Of a DNA stretch of 64,000 bases, positions 24,567 through 34,330 are shown piece by piece. Position 1 is the first letter of the stretch. Each line of letters starts with the position of its first letter. A program made the position numbers and the translations under genes. The stretch comes from Brevibacterium sp. 239c. Its GTDB lineage: Bacteria; Actinomycetota; Actinomycetes; Actinomycetales; Brevibacteriaceae. Location: assembly GCF_900169365.1 (NCBI RefSeq), contig NZ_FXZH01000016.1:1-64000 (forward strand). The letters run 5' to 3'. Under the pieces are notes generated by a model. That model was not told the DNA's origin. It searched no databases and was given only the letters and a program-made list of their open reading frames with translations.

Positions 24567-25396
24567 CGAAGGCGATGATGACACCCCCGGAGAATTTCGA
24601 CCTCGGTCTGGTCGCCAGCGACATCGACGGCACGCTCCTACTTGATTGGAGGCCCATCTCCACGGCCACTATCGATGCGATCCATCGCTGCCAGAACATG
24701 GACATCCCCTTCGTGCTCGTCACCGGCAGACCGATCAGGTGGCTCGAGGCGATCGCCTCTCAGATCCCCGATCTCGGCCGTGTCATCTGCCTCAACGGAG
24801 CAGTCGTCTATGACATCGCCTCGGCGAGTGTGGTCTCGGCGCACACCATCGACTTCTCCGAAACCGAGGAGATCGTCTCCGCAATCACCGCCTCCCATCC
24901 GGAAGCGCACTTCGCGTTCGAGACCCTCACCGGCGGACTCGTCGACAAGAACTTCATCTCACGCAACCCCCGCCAGGCCCACGTGATGGAAGACCTGTCC
25001 GAGCTGGCCACACGGGACGTTGTGAAGATCCTCGTCAGCATCGGCTCTGAGGATTCGGAGGCCCTTCACGATCTGCTCGATCCCCTCATCGCCGCCAACT
25101 GCCATGCCTCGTTCTCCGATCCCGTCAACGGACTCGTCGAACTGGCTCCGGCCGGTGTGACGAAGGCGAAGACGCTCGAGGCACTGTGCAACGGCCTCGG
25201 CGTGGCTCGAGAACAGGTGATGGCGTTCGGGGACATGCCCAACGACATCGAGATGCTGACCTGGGCCGGGCATGGTGTGGCCATGGGCAACGCCCTGCAG
25301 TCGGTGAAGGACTGCGCAGCCACCGTCACCGCCGCCGTCGATGAGGATGGTGTCGCACGTTATCTGGGCGCTGTACTCGACGCACACCAACGCTAA
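24563..25396 (+). CDS. HAD superfamily (Cof-type, IIB) hydrolase
   Basis: A 277-residue cytoplasmic phosphatase of the Cof type. Motif I is SDIDGTLLL (about residue 19), motif II VTGRP (about 53), motif III includes KAKTLEALC, and motif IV is FGDMPNDIEML (about 226). The large C2B cap between motifs II and III fits sugar-phosphate or nucleotide phosphatases; the substrate is unknown. The start overlaps the previous stop. It faces a paralogous HAD gene across a long hairpin. Confidence 0.88.
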   Translation: MTKAMMTPPENFDLGLVASDIDGTLLLDWRPISTATIDAIHRCQNMDIPFVLVTGRPIRWLEAIASQIPDLGRVICLNGAVVYDIASASVVSAHTIDFSETEEIVSAITASHPEAHFAFETLTGGLVDKNFISRNPRQAHVMEDLSELATRDVVKILVSIGSEDSEALHDLLDPLIAANCHASFSDPVNGLVELAPAGVTKAKTLEALCNGLGVAREQVMAFGDMPNDIEMLTWAGHGVAMGNALQSVKDCAATVTAAVDEDGVARYLGAVLDAHQR

Positions 25397-25462
25397 ACCT
25401 CCCCGACGTCACTATTACCGCCCGGCGCCAGGCGCAATTAGTGACGTCGGGGAGGTTTAGCG
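25391..25462. terminator. 24-bp perfect hairpin between facing HAD genes
   Basis: Positions 25391-25414 and 25439-25462 are exact inverted repeats (core AACCTCCCCGACGTCACTA) around a 24-nt loop. The left arm contains the TAA stop of the left HAD gene. The right arm ends 22 bp from the stop of the right HAD gene. It is a likely bidirectional terminator and mRNA 3' stabiliser. Confidence 0.8.
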
Positions 25463-25483
25463 GATGAGTTGTCTGAGCTGTCC

Positions 25484-26332
25484 TCAGCCGCGGGTGTCGC
25501 GGGAGCCGCTGAGTTCGAGAACCGCCGGGTCGAGGTCGAAGTAGTCGACGAGGGCCACGGCCAGACCATCGTCGTCGATGGACTTCGTCACGACCGAGGC
25601 GTGCTGCTTGAGCACGTCCTTCGACTGGCCCATGACGATCCCGTGGTGGACCCATTCGATCATTTCGATGTCGTTGAGTCCGTCACCGGCACCGATGCTC
25701 AGCTCGTGGTCGATGCCGAGTTCGGATTCGACGAGTTCGAGGCCGCTGGCCTTCGAAACTCCGTCCGGGGCGATGTCGAGCCAGTTACTCCAGCCCACCG
25801 AATAGCTGACTTCGTGAAGTCCGAGACGATCGACAGCCTCGGCGAACTCCTCCGCAGTGCCGTTGACCTCACGCATCACGATGCGGGTGGCCCGCTTGTT
25901 GAGGAGCTGTTCGAAGTCGACGATGTCGAGTGTGTCCGATTCCGCGAGCTCACCCGAAGGGAACGGTCCTGAGGCCCAGCGGTGCAGGTCTGGGTCTTCG
26001 ACGAGGAACAGTGCGCTCGGCAGCGCATCGTGCATCTTCTCCAGCGCATCCTTCGGGTCGAAGGACACGACATGGTGCATCTCCCAACCCAACGGCGAAG
26101 CCGGGTCGAGCTTGACGACGACTGACCCGTTCGAGCACACGACGAAACCATCTTTGAGGCCGAGTGCGTGCACGACCTCAAGCGCTCCGGGCAGTGCCCG
26201 CCCGGTGGAGATGACGAGGTGATGACCAGCTTCGGCGAGCTGGGTCAGGACCTGGCGGACAGGTTCGGACAGTGCACCGTCGTAGTTGACGATGGTGCCG
26301 TCGATGTCGAGCGCGATGAGGTGTTCGGGCAA
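25484..26332 (-). CDS. HAD superfamily (IIB) hydrolase
   Basis: A 282-residue Cof-type phosphatase. Motif I is LDIDGTIVNYD near residue 8, motif II ISTGRALPG near 43, and motif IV GAGDGLNDIEMI near 220. The start is a TTG with GGAGAG just upstream. It lies 28 bp downstream of serS and is probably co-transcribed with it. It shares fold and motif spacing with the facing gene at 24563, but identity looks low, so this is not a recent duplicate. Confidence 0.87.
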   Translation of the reverse strand: MPEHLIALDIDGTIVNYDGALSEPVRQVLTQLAEAGHHLVISTGRALPGALEVVHALGLKDGFVVCSNGSVVVKLDPASPLGWEMHHVVSFDPKDALEKMHDALPSALFLVEDPDLHRWASGPFPSGELAESDTLDIVDFEQLLNKRATRIVMREVNGTAEEFAEAVDRLGLHEVSYSVGWSNWLDIAPDGVSKASGLELVESELGIDHELSIGAGDGLNDIEMIEWVHHGIVMGQSKDVLKQHASVVTKSIDDDGLAVALVDYFDLDPAVLELSGSRDTRG

Positions 26333-26360
26333 TTTCTCTCCAAGCTTGAGGATCGGGACT

Positions 26361-27641
26361 TCAGTAACGCGGACCCTCTGGCCCCTGGGCGGTCATGCCG
26401 CCGAGGTAGGGGCGCAGCGCCGCGGGAACCGTGACCGAACCGTCTGCCTGCTGGTGGTTCTCCAGGATCGGGACGAGCCAGCGGGTGTTGGCCATGGTTC
26501 CGTTGAGTGTGGCGACGGGGCGGGTGGCACCGTCGTAGCGTTCGCGGACCTGCAGGCGGCGCGCCTGGAAGGTCGTGCAGTTCGAGGTCGAGGTCAGCTC
26601 ACGGTAGGTGCCCTGTGTCGGCACCCAGGCTTCGCAGTCGAACTTGCGGGCTGCAGAGTCACCGAGGTCTCCGGCTGCCGTGTCGATGACGCGGTAGGGC
26701 AGTTCGCACAGGCCCAGCATCTTCTCCTGCAGGGAGAGCATGCGCTCGTGCTCAGCCTCGGCGTCCTCGACCTCGACGTAGGCGAACATCTCCACTTTCT
26801 GGAACTGGTGGACGCGGATGATTCCGCGGGTGTCCTTGCCGTAGGAACCTGCCTCACGGCGGTAGCAGGAGGAGATTCCGGCGTAGCGCAGTGGGCCATC
26901 GGACAGGTCGATGATCTCGTCCATGTGGAGTCCCGCCAGGGGCACCTCGGAGGTGCCGACGAGGAACAGGTCATCGGCTTCGAGTCGGTAGATCTCATCG
27001 GCGTGCTCGCCGAGGAAACCGGTGCCGCGCATGACCTCGGGCTTGACCAGCGTAGGTGTGATGGTCGGGATGAACCCGGCTTCTTCTGCCACATCGCGGG
27101 CCAGGTTGAGCAGCGCCATCTCCAGCTTGGCGCCGAACCCGGTGAGGTAGTGGAAGCGTGAACCTGCGACCTTGGTGCCGCGTGCGGTGTCGATAGCTTT
27201 GAGCGTCTCACCGATTTCGAGGTGGTCGGCCGGTTCGAAGCCGTCGGTGCTGAAGTCGCGGGGTTCGCCCACGGTCTTCAGGGTCACGAAGTTCTCTTCG
27301 CCGCCGGAGGGGATCCCTTCGATGATGAGGTTCGAGAGCTTGCCAGCGAGCTTCTCGAATGCGAAGTTCGCTTCTTCGGACTCGGACTGCAGCGACTTGA
27401 CCTTGGCTGATTTTTCCTTGCCCTCTGCGATGAGTGCGGGCTTGTCCTCTTTAGGCGCCTTCGCGATCTGGGAGGAGAAGGACTTCTGATCGGCGCGTGC
27501 GTCCTCGTACGCGGTGATGGCAGAACGGCGTGCGGAATCCGCGGCCAGGACTTCGTCTACGAGGTCGACGGACGAGCCGCGGGCCTCCTGCGATGCCTTG
27601 AACAGGTCCGGGTTTTCTCTGAGGAGCGCTAGATCGATCAC
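26361..27641 (-). CDS. serS: Seryl-tRNA synthetase
   Basis: A 426-residue class II aminoacyl-tRNA synthetase that charges tRNA-Ser. The N-terminal long helical arm (residues about 30-105) binds the class II variable arm of tRNA-Ser. Motif 2 is [15 protein letters not shown] followed by [11 protein letters not shown]. Serine- and ATP-binding residues follow in [12 protein letters not shown], and motif 3 includes [18 protein letters not shown]. The length is normal. The start is GTG. Two tRNA-Ser genes are in the same window but not in the same operon. Confidence 0.96.
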   Translation of the reverse strand: MIDLALLRENPDLFKASQEARGSSVDLVDEVLAADSARRSAITAYEDARADQKSFSSQIAKAPKEDKPALIAEGKEKSAKVKSLQSESEEANFAFEKLAGKLSNLIIEGIPSGGEENFVTLKTVGEPRDFSTDGFEPADHLEIGETLKAIDTARGTKVAGSRFHYLTGFGAKLEMALLNLARDVAEEAGFIPTITPTLVKPEVMRGTGFLGEHADEIYRLEADDLFLVGTSEVPLAGLHMDEIIDLSDGPLRYAGISSCYRREAGSYGKDTRGIIRVHQFQKVEMFAYVEVEDAEAEHERMLSLQEKMLGLCELPYRVIDTAAGDLGDSAARKFDCEAWVPTQGTYRELTSTSNCTTFQARRLQVRERYDGATRPVATLNGTMANTRWLVPILENHQQADGSVTVPAALRPYLGGMTAQGPEGPRY

Positions 27642-27737
27642 CCTCTCAGCTTAACGGCCCTGGAGTCTTTTCGACATTCGGGCCCTTCTCCGGTGGGTGG
27701 CAGCTCGCACCCAAGTTCGGCACGGTAAATTTGAGAC

Positions 27738-28853
27738 ATGACCGTTGCTTTGGACCCCATGATGACGTGGTTCGTTATCGCCGGCATCGTCGTGGTGCTG
27801 CTGACCGCGTTCATCGTCGGCCACCGGACGGGGACTCGTCGTGCCCTGAACCGTGTTCGGCAGTACGCCCGTGGCTCCGATCCCGAAGCGCTCGAAGGCG
27901 AGCACCCCGGTCGCTACCGGGCCGCTATCGTCGTGAATCCGACGAAGACCGATGTCAGCAGACTGTCCTCGACCGCCGAGGCGATCTGTCGCTTCGAAGG
28001 CTGGAACCCGCCTTTGGTCATCGAGACCACCATCGAGGATTCCGGCGAAGGCGCCGCCTCCCGCGCACTCGACGAGGGGGTCGACGTCGTCATTGCTGCC
28101 GGCGGTGACGGTACTGTCCGAGCCGTCGCCTCGGCGCTGGCCGGGTCAGAGACACCGATGGGGATCATTCCGCTGGGAACGGGAAATCTGCTCTCACGAA
28201 ACCTCGAGATCGTGCTCGACAAAACCGAGTGGGCGCTGCGCATTGCGCTGTGGGGCCGCAATCGGAGGATCGACGTCGGAACCGCCAAGACCGCCGAGGA
28301 TGCGGACACTCACGTATTCACCGTCATGACCGGATTGGGATTCGATGCGGCCGTCATGGCCGATACCAATTCCGACCTGAAATCCCGCCTCGGCTGGCTG
28401 GCCTATGTCGAGGCTGGATCGCGCAAGCTCGCCGGCCGCCCCAGTCACGTGAAGGTGACCTTCGATGACGACTATCGGATTTCGGCACGCGTGCGGTCGG
28501 TGCTCGGCGGCAACTGCGGGAAGCTGCAAGGCGGCATTCAGCTGCTGCCACAGGCCGTCATCGACGACGGTATGCTCGATGTCCTCATCGTCAGCCCGAA
28601 GAACCTGGGCCAGTGGGTAGGCGTTCTCGCCTCTGTCCTGGGCCGACAGACGTCGAAGGGTCTGCACACGAACATTCGCAAGTGCCAGAAGGTCGTCATC
28701 GAATCCGGTGAGGAACTCGATGTGCAGCTGGACGGGGATCCGATCGGCCAGTCGGGGTATCTGGCAATGGAGGTCATGCCCGCAGCGCTGACCGTGCGCG
28801 TGCCCACTGTGGAGCAGCGCAAACAGATCCGGGCCGAGGCCTGGCCGGTCTGA
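27738..28853 (+). CDS. Diacylglycerol/lipid kinase family protein
   Basis: A 371-residue membrane-linked lipid kinase (DagK/LCB5 family). One N-terminal membrane segment (residues about 9-27) is followed by the catalytic domain. The ATP loop is AAGGDGTVRAVASAL near residue 117, then IIPLGTGNLLSRNL. The C-terminal part includes QLDGDPIG, which holds conserved acidic residues. It would phosphorylate diacylglycerol, a glycolipid or a phosphatidylinositol-type lipid. It is divergent from serS, with 96 bp between them. Confidence 0.85.
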   Translation: MTVALDPMMTWFVIAGIVVVLLTAFIVGHRTGTRRALNRVRQYARGSDPEALEGEHPGRYRAAIVVNPTKTDVSRLSSTAEAICRFEGWNPPLVIETTIEDSGEGAASRALDEGVDVVIAAGGDGTVRAVASALAGSETPMGIIPLGTGNLLSRNLEIVLDKTEWALRIALWGRNRRIDVGTAKTAEDADTHVFTVMTGLGFDAAVMADTNSDLKSRLGWLAYVEAGSRKLAGRPSHVKVTFDDDYRISARVRSVLGGNCGKLQGGIQLLPQAVIDDGMLDVLIVSPKNLGQWVGVLASVLGRQTSKGLHTNIRKCQKVVIESGEELDVQLDGDPIGQSGYLAMEVMPAALTVRVPTVEQRKQIRAEAWPV

Positions 28854-28870
28854 GAGAGCGACCGCTGGCA

Positions 28871-28887
28871 GCGCTGAGGTTCAGCGC
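28871..28887 (+). terminator. Small hairpin after the lipid kinase gene
   Basis: GCGCTGA-GGT-TCAGCGC forms a perfect 7-bp stem 18 bp after the stop. It has no T-tract. It is a possible weak terminator. Confidence 0.35.
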
Positions 28888-29127
28888 TGAGGTTCTGGCA
28901 ACGCTGCGGCTCTGGCCGCGCTGTGAGTACGGCTGACTGTCACCCTACGGTCATAGCTACTGACTGGTCACATCACGAGAGCGTCTCGACGGGGTCACTT
29001 CGTTCACCAAAGTGTTACCGCTATTCACCCTGAACTAAACGTACATAAGTAGTTTGGGGGATTCTCTGTATCTAGGATGGCTATCAGATGTGCAGCCCCT
29101 CACACTCTCAAGATTGAAGGCACTCCA

Positions 29128-31047
29128 ATGAAGAAGCTCATTCTCGCGCCGGCCGTGGCCCTCGCGTTCACAGGTCTGGTGGCCGCCCCAGTCGCCGCCG
29201 CCGAGACTCCCACCACCCAGTCTGCATCTGCCAAGGCTGAAGCCGAGCAGATCAAGAAGGAAAAAGCCGAGAAGGCCGAGAAGCTCGCCGAGGAGGCTGA
29301 GCAGAAAAAGGCCGCCGAGGACAAGGGTGCAGCCGAGAAGGCAGCTAAGGAAAAAGCTGCCAAGGAAAAGGCTGAGCAGGACAAGAAGGACGCAGCCGAT
29401 AAGAAGGCTGCTGATGCGAAAGACGCAGCCAAGAAAGCAGCCGACAAGAAGAAGGCTAACGACAAGGCAGGTAAGAAGTCCGGCGACGACGCCAAGGATT
29501 CGAAGAAGCCTGCACCCAAGGATGACGATTCCAAGGAATCGAAAGACTCCAAGAAGGACGACTCCGACGCCAAGGACGACGTCGAAGAGATCAATGCTTC
29601 TGTGAGTGTCGCTTCATCAATTGCCGCCGAAGACCTCGCCGATGAGGGCCTCGATGTCACCGTCACCAATCTGAAAAAGGGCGACAGGGTGGAGGTGAAG
29701 GGCAGCGATCTCTCCGCCGAGTCCACGACAGCAACAGGTCAATCTGCAACCGTGACTTTGCAGACCGAGAAAGCTGCTAAGCAGATCGATGAGGGTGCAA
29801 TAGCTCTCTCGATCAAGCTCACAAGGGCCAGCGAGTCCGGCGAATCTACCACGCAGAACCTCACCGAGTCCTTAGAAATCCAGGCTGTCGAAGCAGACCC
29901 GAAGGTCTCGCTCTCGACCAATAAGATCTCGGTAGAGGACTTCAAGAAGGACGGACTCAAGTTCACAGGCGAGGGATTCAGCCCTAACGGCACCGTCAGC
30001 GTCACCGGCCAAGCTGTTTCGACGCAGCGCGCCGCTGCTCAGGCCAAAAAGCCCACTGCCGACGAAGATGGAAATGTCAGCGGCGTTGTGACCGCACCTG
30101 AATCGATCGAGGCGGGCAAGTACTCGCTCACCTTTATCGACGACAAGACCAGCGAGGAGTCGGCTCCCGTCGAAGTCACCGTCACCGAGGACGATGCAGT
30201 CGATCCCATCGACGCCTCGCTGAAGGTCGATCCAAAGAAGATCACGGCAGCGGATCTCGCTAACAAAGACAAGGGCGTCACCGTCACCGTCTCGGGCGTC
30301 AAGAAGGGCGACAAGGTCAGGGATTCACTAACTGGAGACACCGAGACAGCCGACTCCGATGGCGACTACAAACTCCACCTCTGGTACGAAGGCAACCCGA
30401 AGAACCTCGAAGAAGGCAAGGTTCCGTTCACGGTCACCATCGACCGCGAAGGCACCGAGTCGAAAACCCTTAAAGGCAACATCAATGTTGTCGCCGAAGA
30501 CAAAGAAGACGGCGACGACGGAGACAAGGGCAATAATAAGGACACTCCCGAGGCTCCCGCAGAAGCGTCCTTCACGGTCACACCGAAGACGCTTGAGGCC
30601 GCAGACTTCGCCAACGACAAGAAGGGTGTCACCCTGGCCGTCGAGGACTGCGAACCAGGTGCGGATGTGCACTTCGCGGTTAAACCAAAGGGCATCCAGG
30701 TCACCGCATACGAGAACACGGTCAAGGCAGATGACGAGGGCAAGGCTTCGGTCAGTGTCTTCGGCACCTCCGACAATGTTTCGGCCTACGTCGGCGCCTA
30801 CACAGCCCGCGCAACCTGCGGCGACGACACGATGAAGGAGTCGTTCACCGTCACGGCCGGGGCCAATGGTGGCGGCAGTGGCGGCAGCGATGATGACGGC
30901 AACGGCAGCGATGGAAGCCAGCTGCCACGCACCGGTGCAGACCTCGGCGGTCTTGCTTCAGGAGCGATGCTCCTCCTCATCGGTGGAGCAGCAATTGCTA
31001 TGACCGGTCGACGCAAGAAGGTCGGACAGTTGCCCACCGACTTCTGA
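29128..31047 (+). CDS. LPXTG-anchored repeat surface protein, Lys/Ala stalk
   Basis: A 639-residue secreted protein. The signal peptide (KKLILAPAVALAFTGLVAAP) ends near AAA at residue 28. Residues about 35-150 are a Lys/Ala/Glu/Asp-rich helical stalk. Four repeats of about 95 residues follow; the last starts EASFTVTPKTLEAADFANDK. The sorting signal is LPRTG (about 598), then a hydrophobic segment and RRKK. Eight residues, VGQLPTDF, follow the basic tail. It should be linked to peptidoglycan by a sortase. The ATG has GAAGG 8 bases upstream; an ATG further upstream would spoil the signal peptide. The gene next door is a shorter paralogue. The binding target is unknown. Confidence 0.85.
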   Translation: MKKLILAPAVALAFTGLVAAPVAAAETPTTQSASAKAEAEQIKKEKAEKAEKLAEEAEQKKAAEDKGAAEKAAKEKAAKEKAEQDKKDAADKKAADAKDAAKKAADKKKANDKAGKKSGDDAKDSKKPAPKDDDSKESKDSKKDDSDAKDDVEEINASVSVASSIAAEDLADEGLDVTVTNLKKGDRVEVKGSDLSAESTTATGQSATVTLQTEKAAKQIDEGAIALSIKLTRASESGESTTQNLTESLEIQAVEADPKVSLSTNKISVEDFKKDGLKFTGEGFSPNGTVSVTGQAVSTQRAAAQAKKPTADEDGNVSGVVTAPESIEAGKYSLTFIDDKTSEESAPVEVTVTEDDAVDPIDASLKVDPKKITAADLANKDKGVTVTVSGVKKGDKVRDSLTGDTETADSDGDYKLHLWYEGNPKNLEEGKVPFTVTIDREGTESKTLKGNINVVAEDKEDGDDGDKGNNKDTPEAPAEASFTVTPKTLEAADFANDKKGVTLAVEDCEPGADVHFAVKPKGIQVTAYENTVKADDEGKASVSVFGTSDNVSAYVGAYTARATCGDDTMKESFTVTAGANGGGSGGSDDDGNGSDGSQLPRTGADLGGLASGAMLLLIGGAAIAMTGRRKKVGQLPTDF

Positions 31048-31097
31048 TGAGAGACTCCAAAGTAATCACTCGACGAGACTGATTATGCGAGCGCTTG

Positions 31098-31137
31098 AAT
31101 GGGTGTGGCTCCGGCTCCGGTCGGGGCCACACCCATT
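31098..31137 (+). terminator. 12-bp hairpin between LPXTG genes
   Basis: AATGGGTGTGGC and GCCACACCCATT form a perfect 12-bp stem about 50 bp after the first LPXTG gene. It separates the two paralogues into individual transcription units. Confidence 0.7.
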
Positions 31138-31291
31138 TCCGACAAGCTCACCGTCATAATCAATCAACAACGCATGTAGCTATGCTGAACAACACGTGTG
31201 AACAAAACGAACACAACTATGCTCGTTGTAACTATTTCATTATCGTTACCTGCGTAGGAGATCATTCTAAGCTGTAAGAACGAAGGACTCT

Positions 31292-32635
31292 ATGAAGAAG
31301 CTGGCACTCGCCCCCGCAGTGGCCCTGGCCATCACCGGCCTCGCCGCATCCCCCGTAATGGCTGCACCCACAGCCCCCACCGCCGACGCTTTCGGACAGA
31401 CCAACTTCGTGGTCAGCCAGAACGAGAGCCAGGAAGATGAAACCGACCCTGCCAAGGACGCTAAAGACGGCGCCGAGGACCAGGCCGCGCTCGAAGCATC
31501 CGTCTCGGTGTCACCGGAGAAGATCACCCAGACCGACCTCGCTGACAAGGCCAAGGGCGTCAAAGTCACGGTCTCGGGTCTCGAAGCTGGCGACACCGTC
31601 ACCGACAACGTGTCCTTCGAAGGTAAGGAACCGCAGACCGCAGAAGGCGACACCGTCGAGTACACCATCTACAACAAGACCGGTGATCCCTCCGCCATCG
31701 ATCCTCAGATGCTCAATTTCACCGTGACCGTTATACGCGGCGAAGAGAAGCAGGAAATTCCGGCTGAATTCGAAGTCACCGCCGACGACGAAAAACCAGA
31801 AGCACCCGCCGTCGACCCCAAGGTCTCGATCTCCGACAAGAAGATCAGCGAGAGCGACTTCAAGAAAGACGGCCTCAAGGTCACCGGCGAGGGCTTCACT
31901 CCCGACAGCGCAGTCAGCGTCTCCGGTGAAGCCACCCAGTCTCCGTTCTACGAGGACGAGGTCAAGGCAGACGAAGACGGCAAGTTCAGCACAACGGTGA
32001 AGGCGCCCGAAGGCGGCCTCGAGCCCGGAGACTACTCGGTCACCGCATTCGACGCTGAGAGCGAAGAAGCCTCGAACGCCGCGAAGTTCACAGTCACCGA
32101 AGACGAGACCAAAGAGCCCAAGCCAACCATCCCAGCGGCCGAAGCCACCCTGAAAGTTTCGCCTGAAACCATCGAAGCCGCTGACTTCGTCGTAGAGAAC
32201 AAGGGCGTCACCCTGGCCGTTGAGAACTGCGAACCAGGCAGCGACGTCCACTACGTGGTCTCTCCCAAGGGCAACTCCGACGTCGCCGCCTACGACAACA
32301 CTGTCAAGGCCGATGATGAGGGCAAGGCATCCGTCAACGTCTACGGCACCTCTGCCAATGACCCGTCGGCCTACCTCGGCGACTATGACATCACCGTCAC
32401 CTGCGGCGAGGACGAGATGACCGGAGCCTTCACGGTCGGCGAAGATGCCAACACCGGCGGCAACGACGGAAACGACAACGGAAACAGCGACGGACACGGC
32501 GGCGGCGATCTGCCTCGCACCGGTACCGAACTCACCGGGCTCGTCGGTGGAGCCGGCCTCCTCCTCGTCGGTGGAGTCGCAGTTGCTCTGACGGTGCGTC
32601 GCAAGAAGGGACCTCAGGATCCTTCGGAGCTCTGA
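31292..32635 (+). CDS. LPXTG-anchored repeat surface protein
   Basis: A 447-residue secreted, wall-anchored protein. The signal peptide KKLALAPAVALAITGLAASP ends near MAA at residue 28. Three repeats of about 95 residues follow, starting near ASVSVSPEKITQTDLADK, DPKVSISDKKISESDFKKDG and ATLKVSPETIEAADFV. The sorting signal LPRTG is near 406, then a hydrophobic segment and VRRKK. It lacks the Lys/Ala stalk of its upstream paralogue. The second and third repeats are closest to repeats two and four of that paralogue, so the pair arose by gene duplication with repeat loss or gain. The last repeat of each protein has a conserved cysteine pair (VENCEPGSD and VTCGED). Confidence 0.85.
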   Translation: MKKLALAPAVALAITGLAASPVMAAPTAPTADAFGQTNFVVSQNESQEDETDPAKDAKDGAEDQAALEASVSVSPEKITQTDLADKAKGVKVTVSGLEAGDTVTDNVSFEGKEPQTAEGDTVEYTIYNKTGDPSAIDPQMLNFTVTVIRGEEKQEIPAEFEVTADDEKPEAPAVDPKVSISDKKISESDFKKDGLKVTGEGFTPDSAVSVSGEATQSPFYEDEVKADEDGKFSTTVKAPEGGLEPGDYSVTAFDAESEEASNAAKFTVTEDETKEPKPTIPAAEATLKVSPETIEAADFVVENKGVTLAVENCEPGSDVHYVVSPKGNSDVAAYDNTVKADDEGKASVNVYGTSANDPSAYLGDYDITVTCGEDEMTGAFTVGEDANTGGNDGNDNGNSDGHGGGDLPRTGTELTGLVGGAGLLLVGGVAVALTVRRKKGPQDPSEL

Positions 32636-32683
32636 TCCCATCAGCTGATCCCAACAATGGCACCGGAGACAGCATCCGGGCAT

Positions 32684-32723
32684 GATGAAGGGGGCGAATC
32701 CAATTGGATTCGCCCCCTTCATC
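32684..32723. terminator. 40-bp perfect palindrome
   Basis: The whole 40 bp is its own reverse complement, with arms GATGAAGGGGGCGAATCC around AATT. It lies between the second LPXTG gene and hspR, which converge, and should terminate both. Confidence 0.85.
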
Positions 32724-32760
32724 GCAACCAGTTCCGGGTTGAGCGCGGCAAGCAGTCAGC

Positions 32761-33198
32761 TCACCGGCGCCGGAACCTGTTGTAGAGAACCATAGCGCCC
32801 GGCTCGGGTCGCCCTTGCGGACGTCTGCCGCGCGAGATCGAGACAACCTCACCGGCAGAGCCGGCAGCGAAGACTCGCGCCTCACGTTCCTTCGCTGACA
32901 TGCGAGACCGCACTTCCTTCTCAAGTTCCTCGTTGCGGCTCTTGAGCTGATCCACCTGGTTCTGCAGATCAATGATCTTCTTGATCCCCACCAGGTTCAC
33001 GCCCTCGTCCTGCGAGAGCTGCTGGATCAGCCGGAGTTTGGCAATGTCTCGCCCCGAGTACCGCCGGCCTCTGCCGGCGGTACGTTCTGGGATGACGAGA
33101 CCTAGACGGTCATACTGTCGCAGCGTCTGCGGGTGCATTCCTGCCAGGTCCGCCGCCACCGAAATGACGTACACCGCTGCACTGGTCGATATGTGCAT
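32761..33198 (-). CDS. hspR: HspR heat-shock repressor, MerR family
   Basis: A 145-residue MerR-type regulator. The winged helix-turn-helix occupies residues about 8-80 (AADLAGMHPQTLRQYDRLGL, then GRGRRYSGRDIAKLRLIQ). A coiled coil (QNQVDQLKSRNEELEKEV) and a basic tail follow. HspR binds HAIR sites upstream of dnaK, with DnaK acting as co-repressor. It is last in dnaK-grpE-dnaJ-hspR, 14 bp after dnaJ. Two HAIR-like sites are present upstream of dnaK, which closes the feedback loop. Confidence 0.93.
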   Translation of the reverse strand: MHISTSAAVYVISVAADLAGMHPQTLRQYDRLGLVIPERTAGRGRRYSGRDIAKLRLIQQLSQDEGVNLVGIKKIIDLQNQVDQLKSRNEELEKEVRSRMSAKEREARVFAAGSAGEVVSISRGRRPQGRPEPGAMVLYNRFRRR

Positions 33199-33212
33199 CG
33201 TGCTTCACCACC

Positions 33213-34235
33213 TCAACTGGCCTTGGCTTTGTCGAGCAGTCCGCCCCGTGGATCCTCGTCCTCGGTCGCGGCCTTGAACGATTCGACAGCTGCTTTGGCG
33301 TCCTTCGACAGGTTCTGCGGGACGACGATCTCTGCGGTCACCAGCAGGTCGCCGGTGCCCTTCTTCGACTTCACGCCCTTGCCGCGCAGACGCATGGTCC
33401 GTCCCGATGGTGTGCCCGGGGCGATCTTCATCGTCACCGGCAGTCCATCGAGCGTCGGGACCTTGACCTCGGCACCCAGGGCAGCCTCGTCGAAGCTCAC
33501 CGGCAGGTCCATCCGCAGGTTGTCACCATCGCGGGTGAACACGGGGTGGGGCTTGACCTTGATCGTGAGGATCACGTCGCCGGCCTCACCGCCATTGGGA
33601 CTGGTCTTGCCCTTGCCTGCCAAACGGATCTTCTGCCCGTCCTTGACGCCGATGGGCGTGCGCACGGTCAGCGGCTTTCCGCCCGGCATGTTCAGCTTCA
33701 CCGAAGCGCCGTTGATGGCCTCCGTGAAGGACAGGGTGGTGCTGGACTTGATGTCGCCGCCCTTGACCGGTGGCGAATATCCGCCGCCGAAACCACCGCC
33801 GCCGTAGCCGCCTCCGCCGAATCCATTGAGCAGGTCAGCGAGGTCAGGGGGTACGTCTCCCCCGCCTCCGCCGTAGGGCGAGCGGGTCCGTGTCCGTCCG
33901 CCTCCGCCGCCGAAGAGGTCGGAGAATACGTCGTCGAATCCACCGCCGGCGCCGCCTCCAGGTCCTCCGGAACCGGTGAACCTGGCTCCGCCGCCCATGG
34001 CGCGGACCTGATCGTACTGTTCTCGAGATTCCTTGTCAGAGAGCACCTGATGCGCCTGGCCGAGCTCTTTGAACTTGTCTTCAGCCTTGGAATCACCGGG
34101 ATTGGCATCCGGGTGATACTTGCGTGCCAGCTTACGGTAGGCCTTCTTGATCTCTGCGTCGGAAGCATCTTTGGAGACGCCGAGGGTCTTGTAGAAGTCC
34201 TTCTCGAACCAATCATTCTGAGGACCGGTATTCAC
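33213..34235 (-). CDS. dnaJ: DnaJ-type co-chaperone without zinc finger
   Basis: A 340-residue J-domain protein that stimulates DnaK ATPase. The J domain is at residues about 10-75 with the HPD motif in [13 protein letters not shown] long Gly/Phe-rich linker follows (about 85-185), then two C-terminal substrate-binding beta domains. There is no CxxCxGxG zinc-finger repeat, and I see no cysteine at all, so this is the class B (CbpA/DnaJ1-like) form normal for the actinobacterial dnaK operon. The GTG start has a strong AAGGAGGTG. A 173-bp gap with a long hairpin separates it from grpE. Confidence 0.93.
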   Translation of the reverse strand: MNTGPQNDWFEKDFYKTLGVSKDASDAEIKKAYRKLARKYHPDANPGDSKAEDKFKELGQAHQVLSDKESREQYDQVRAMGGGARFTGSGGPGGGAGGGFDDVFSDLFGGGGGRTRTRSPYGGGGGDVPPDLADLLNGFGGGGYGGGGFGGGYSPPVKGGDIKSSTTLSFTEAINGASVKLNMPGGKPLTVRTPIGVKDGQKIRLAGKGKTSPNGGEAGDVILTIKVKPHPVFTRDGDNLRMDLPVSFDEAALGAEVKVPTLDGLPVTMKIAPGTPSGRTMRLRGKGVKSKKGTGDLLVTAEIVVPQNLSKDAKAAVESFKAATEDEDPRGGLLDKAKAS

Positions 34236-34330
34236 CTGGCACCTCCTTCCGTGTCTTCTTCATCAGTGTATTCAATTGTCTCCTCACAATCCGCAGCCCC
34301 GGGATCACAATCCCGGATGATCCGGACCGC

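Noticed and set aside
25391-25462. Long hairpin considered as a CRISPR or insertion-sequence end
   Set aside because: It is a single inverted pair without spacers, target-site duplications or transposase.
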